The notes under the pieces were generated by a model. That model was given only the letters and a program-made list of their open reading frames with translations. It made no database searches and was not told the DNA's origin. Positions 61,724-64,000 of a stretch of 64,000 bases of DNA are shown here, piece after piece. The position numbers were made by a program, and so were the translations under genes. The stretch is taken from positions 1-64,000 of the forward strand of contig NZ_CADIKL010000001.1 in assembly GCF_902859945.1 (NCBI RefSeq). Reading direction: 5' to 3'. The DNA comes from Paraburkholderia caffeinitolerans. GTDB taxonomy: Bacteria; Pseudomonadota; Gammaproteobacteria; Burkholderiales; Burkholderiaceae. Positions within the stretch are counted from its first letter, which is position 1. Each line of letters begins with the position of its first letter.

Positions 61724-63357
61724 GGCTTGTCTCCTGATTTGCCGCGCAGCAGCGATTCGGGATGGCGCTCCAGATAGTCGGAGAGCGCGTTGAGGGATTG
61801 CAGTGTGCGCGTGAGTTCCTGCAGCGCCTGATGCACGTCCGATTGCAGCGGCGAATCCTGCTGCAGCGTGGACTGCGCGGCGCTGAAGGTCTTCTGCGCC
61901 TGGTCGAGCGTGCCGCGCATCTGCGGCAGGATCTCGTCGTTGACCTTGCCGAACAACTGGTTCGCGTTCTTCAGCGAGTCGTTCAGGTTGTTGCCGATCT
62001 GATCGAACGGGATCTTGTCGAGCTTCTTCGCGATGTCGGCGACTTGTGCCTGCAGTTCCTCGAGGGAGTTCGGGATCGTCGGCAGTTCCATCGGGACGTG
62101 GTCGAAGTCCACCTTGGCGGCCGGCGCCTTCGGGAAGATATCGAGCGCGACGTAGAGCTGGCCGGTGATCAGGTTGCCGGTGCGCAACTGGCCACGCAGG
62201 CCGCGCGCGACCAGGCGCTTGACGAGCTCCTGGCCTTGCGGCGAACCCGGAATGGGCGCGTCGCCTCGCGTGCGGCGCGCGAGGCGCTGCGGATACAGGT
62301 CCATCGTCACCGGCATCGTGAAGTTGTGCTCCTTCGGGTCGTATTCGATGCCGATGCCTGTCACCTGGCCGAGCACGATGCCGCGGAAGTCGACCGGCGC
62401 GCCTACCGAGAGGCCGCGCAGCGACTGGTTGAAGTACATCACCACGCGCTGCGGCGCGCCGTCGGGCTCGCGCATGGCTTCAACCTCGTCGGTCGCGAGC
62501 GTGAAGGTGGAGTAGTCGGGCGCCTGCGGACCCATTGCCTGGCCAGGCGGCGCCTGGAATGCGAGGCCGCCCACGATGACGGTCGCGAGCGACTGCGTAT
62601 TGACCTTGATGCCGTTCGAATCGAGTTGCACGTTCACGCCGCTCGCGTGCCACCAGCGCGTGTTGGTGCCCACGTACTGATCGTAGGGCGCGCTCACGAA
62701 CACCTGCACGGTCACACCGTTGCCGTCCTTGTCGAGCGAGTAGCCCGTCACCTGGCCCACCTGGATGCGCCGGTAGAAAATGGGCGTGCCGATGTCGAGC
62801 GAGCCGAGCGCCTCGCTATGCAGCGTGTAGCGGTGGCCTTTTTCGTCGATGGTCACGGCGGGAGGCGTCTCGAGCCCGACGAAGTCGCTCGCGGTATCGC
62901 TCGAGCGGCCCGGGTCGGCGCCAATGTAGGAGCCCGAAAGCAGCGTGCCGAGACCCGAGACGCCGCTCGCGCCGATACGCGCGCGCACGACCCAGAAGTG
63001 GCTGTCCTTTTTGGCGAAATTTTCGGCGTCCTTGGTGAGTTCCACGGTCACGAGCACGCGTGAGAGATTCGGCGAAAGCTTGATGGCGCGCACCGAGCCG
63101 ATATCGACGTCCTTGTATTTGACCTTGGTTTTGCCGGGTTCGAGTCCTTCGGCGCTCAGGAAGCTGATCGTGATGGTCGGGCCGCGCGAGGTCACCGATT
63201 TCACCACGAGCGCGATGCCGATCAAGGCCGCCACGAGCGGCACGATCCAGACGAGCGAAGGGAGCCAGCGCCTCGGCTTGACGATGTCCGGCTCGGGAAG
63301 GTCAGGCGGCAGCGAGCCGCCACCAGCGGGCGGGGTCGGTCCTTTCGGACTATTCAT
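61720..63357 (-). CDS. pqiB: PqiB-type MCE-domain lipid transport protein
   Basis: The 545-residue product has one N-terminal membrane anchor (LPSLVWIVPLVAALIGIALV, about 29-48). Three MCE/MlaD domains follow (about 55-150, 165-265 and 290-410), then a C-terminal helical needle (about 430-545) that would span the periplasm. PqiB hexamers form a lipid channel between PqiA in the inner membrane and PqiC in the outer membrane. The start overlaps the end of pqiA by eight bases. Confidence 0.93.
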   Translation of the reverse strand: MNSPKGPTPPAGGGSLPPDLPEPDIVKPRRWLPSLVWIVPLVAALIGIALVVKSVTSRGPTITISFLSAEGLEPGKTKVKYKDVDIGSVRAIKLSPNLSRVLVTVELTKDAENFAKKDSHFWVVRARIGASGVSGLGTLLSGSYIGADPGRSSDTASDFVGLETPPAVTIDEKGHRYTLHSEALGSLDIGTPIFYRRIQVGQVTGYSLDKDGNGVTVQVFVSAPYDQYVGTNTRWWHASGVNVQLDSNGIKVNTQSLATVIVGGLAFQAPPGQAMGPQAPDYSTFTLATDEVEAMREPDGAPQRVVMYFNQSLRGLSVGAPVDFRGIVLGQVTGIGIEYDPKEHNFTMPVTMDLYPQRLARRTRGDAPIPGSPQGQELVKRLVARGLRGQLRTGNLITGQLYVALDIFPKAPAAKVDFDHVPMELPTIPNSLEELQAQVADIAKKLDKIPFDQIGNNLNDSLKNANQLFGKVNDEILPQMRGTLDQAQKTFSAAQSTLQQDSPLQSDVHQALQELTRTLQSLNALSDYLERHPESLLRGKSGDKP

Positions 63358-64000
63358 GAGGGCGATCCTGAGAGTGTTGCGATGGTTGCTGTTTATCTTC
63401 GTCTACCGGATCCCAGATGAGGCGCGGATCGAACTGCATCGACGCCAGCATCGTCAGGATCACGACCGAGCCGAACGCTATCGCGCCGGGCCCCGCCGTA
63501 ATCACCGCAAGCGACTGGAAGCGTACCAGCGCGACGGTCAGTGTGACCACGAACACGTCCAGCATCGACCAGCGGCCGATGAACTCGACGAGCCTGTAGA
63601 GCTTGGTGCGTTCGGCGGGGCGCCACTTGGAGCGGCGCTGCGCCGTGGTGCAAAGCAGTGCGAGCACCGAGAGCTTGAGCATGGGCACGAGAATGCTCGC
63701 GATGAAGACGATCACCGCGAGCGGTGCGTCGCCCGAGGTCCAGAAGTAGGCGACGCCGCTCATGATGGTGTCGTCCTCGTCGCCGACGAGCGAAGCCGTG
63801 TGCATCACCGGCAGCAGATTCGCAGGGATGTACAGGATCGCAGCGGCGAACAGCAGCGCCCAGGTGCGCGTGAGGCTGTCGGGGTGGCGCACGTGCATCG
63901 GCGATTGGCAGCGTGCGCAGCGTGCATGAGCGGCCTCGCGCTCGCGCGGCTGCACGTGGCCGCAAGCGTGGCAGGAGACGAGGCCGGCGTCGGTGGCGGT
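63350..64000 (-). CDS. pqiA: PqiA-type inner-membrane protein (cut by window edge)
   Basis: The visible 216 residues run into the window end, so the N-terminus is missing. They hold a zinc-binding pattern, CHAC and CARC pairs about 20 residues apart, followed by about four hydrophobic segments (LLFAAAILYIPANLLPVMHT is the first). This is the rubredoxin-like plus PqiA transmembrane domain order. A GTG at 63955 is internal, because the frame stays open and keeps the first CHAC motif upstream. PqiA feeds lipids to PqiB. Full-length PqiA has two such modules; how many exist here is not visible. Confidence 0.88.
   Translation of the reverse strand, partial: TATDAGLVSCHACGHVQPREREAAHARCARCQSPMHVRHPDSLTRTWALLFAAAILYIPANLLPVMHTASLVGDEDDTIMSGVAYFWTSGDAPLAVIVFIASILVPMLKLSVLALLCTTAQRRSKWRPAERTKLYRLVEFIGRWSMLDVFVVTLTVALVRFQSLAVITAGPGAIAFGSVVILTMLASMQFDPRLIWDPVDEDKQQPSQHSQDRPHE

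Overview
The window looks like a piece of the main chromosome of a Burkholderiaceae bacterium, most likely Paraburkholderia, Caballeronia or Burkholderia. The reasons are the high GC content with strong G/C third-position bias and the gene neighbourhoods: proA followed by a HemJ-like gene, dusB-fis-purH next to ruvCAB, rplM-rpsI-erpA-anmK-tyrS-dtd, and hexR divergent from edd-eda. The species cannot be fixed from the sequence alone. Nearly all of the window is housekeeping or conserved accessory DNA. I see no insertion sequence, prophage, integrase, CRISPR array or tRNA gene.

Layout. 1-2570: the tail of an unidentified frame, proA, a HemJ/CopD-like membrane protein and a small exported NTF2-like protein. 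2571-3449: a conspicuously AT-rich non-coding leader in front of a 6.4 kb trimeric autotransporter adhesin gene (3450-9806) built from internal repeats. 9969-15847: an Entner-Doudoroff and gluconate locus made of the regulator hexR, divergent edd-eda, a gluconate permease and gluconokinase, with two HexR-like operators in the divergent promoter region. 15948-28472: purB, a TPR/GT9-like protein, a LysR regulator, gdhA, the gltI-gltJKL glutamate/aspartate ABC transporter (intrinsic terminator after gltI), a YafJ-like amidotransferase, pyrC and a DUF3025 gene. 28540-33372: RNase P RNA, an OsmC-like gene, a strong small-RNA candidate, rplM-rpsI, erpA, anmK, and a solitary higA with what appears to be the last few codons of a lost higB. 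33499-38413: tyrS, dtd, a histidine phosphatase, a branched-chain amino acid binding protein and a DUF2236 protein.

38466-47030 is a minus-strand block: ruvB, ruvA, ruvC, purH, fis, dusB, a UbiH-like hydroxylase and pepP. 47225-54737 holds a glutathione transferase, a membrane-anchored GltB-like protein, mnmA, a Nudix hydrolase, and the three-gene nicotinamide nucleotide transhydrogenase operon. 54751-64000 holds a WYL regulator with a VOC protein, a family 2 glycosyltransferase, an RlmL-type RNA methyltransferase, a COG4389 membrane protein usually misnamed a recombinase, and the pqiC-pqiB-pqiA lipid-transport locus, cut by the window end.

How the genes fit together: several loci converge on 2-oxoglutarate/glutamate metabolism (proA, gdhA, gltIJKL, the GltB-like protein), on sugar acid catabolism under HexR, on purine/pyrimidine synthesis (purB, purH, pyrC), and on translation (rnpB, rplM, rpsI, tyrS, dtd, mnmA, dusB, RlmL-like). 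The least expected signals are: the double-hairpin small RNA candidate with two anti-Shine-Dalgarno CTCCTCC boxes (29785-29879); the paired HexR operators; a dyad overlapping the gdhA promoter; and the decayed higBA module.
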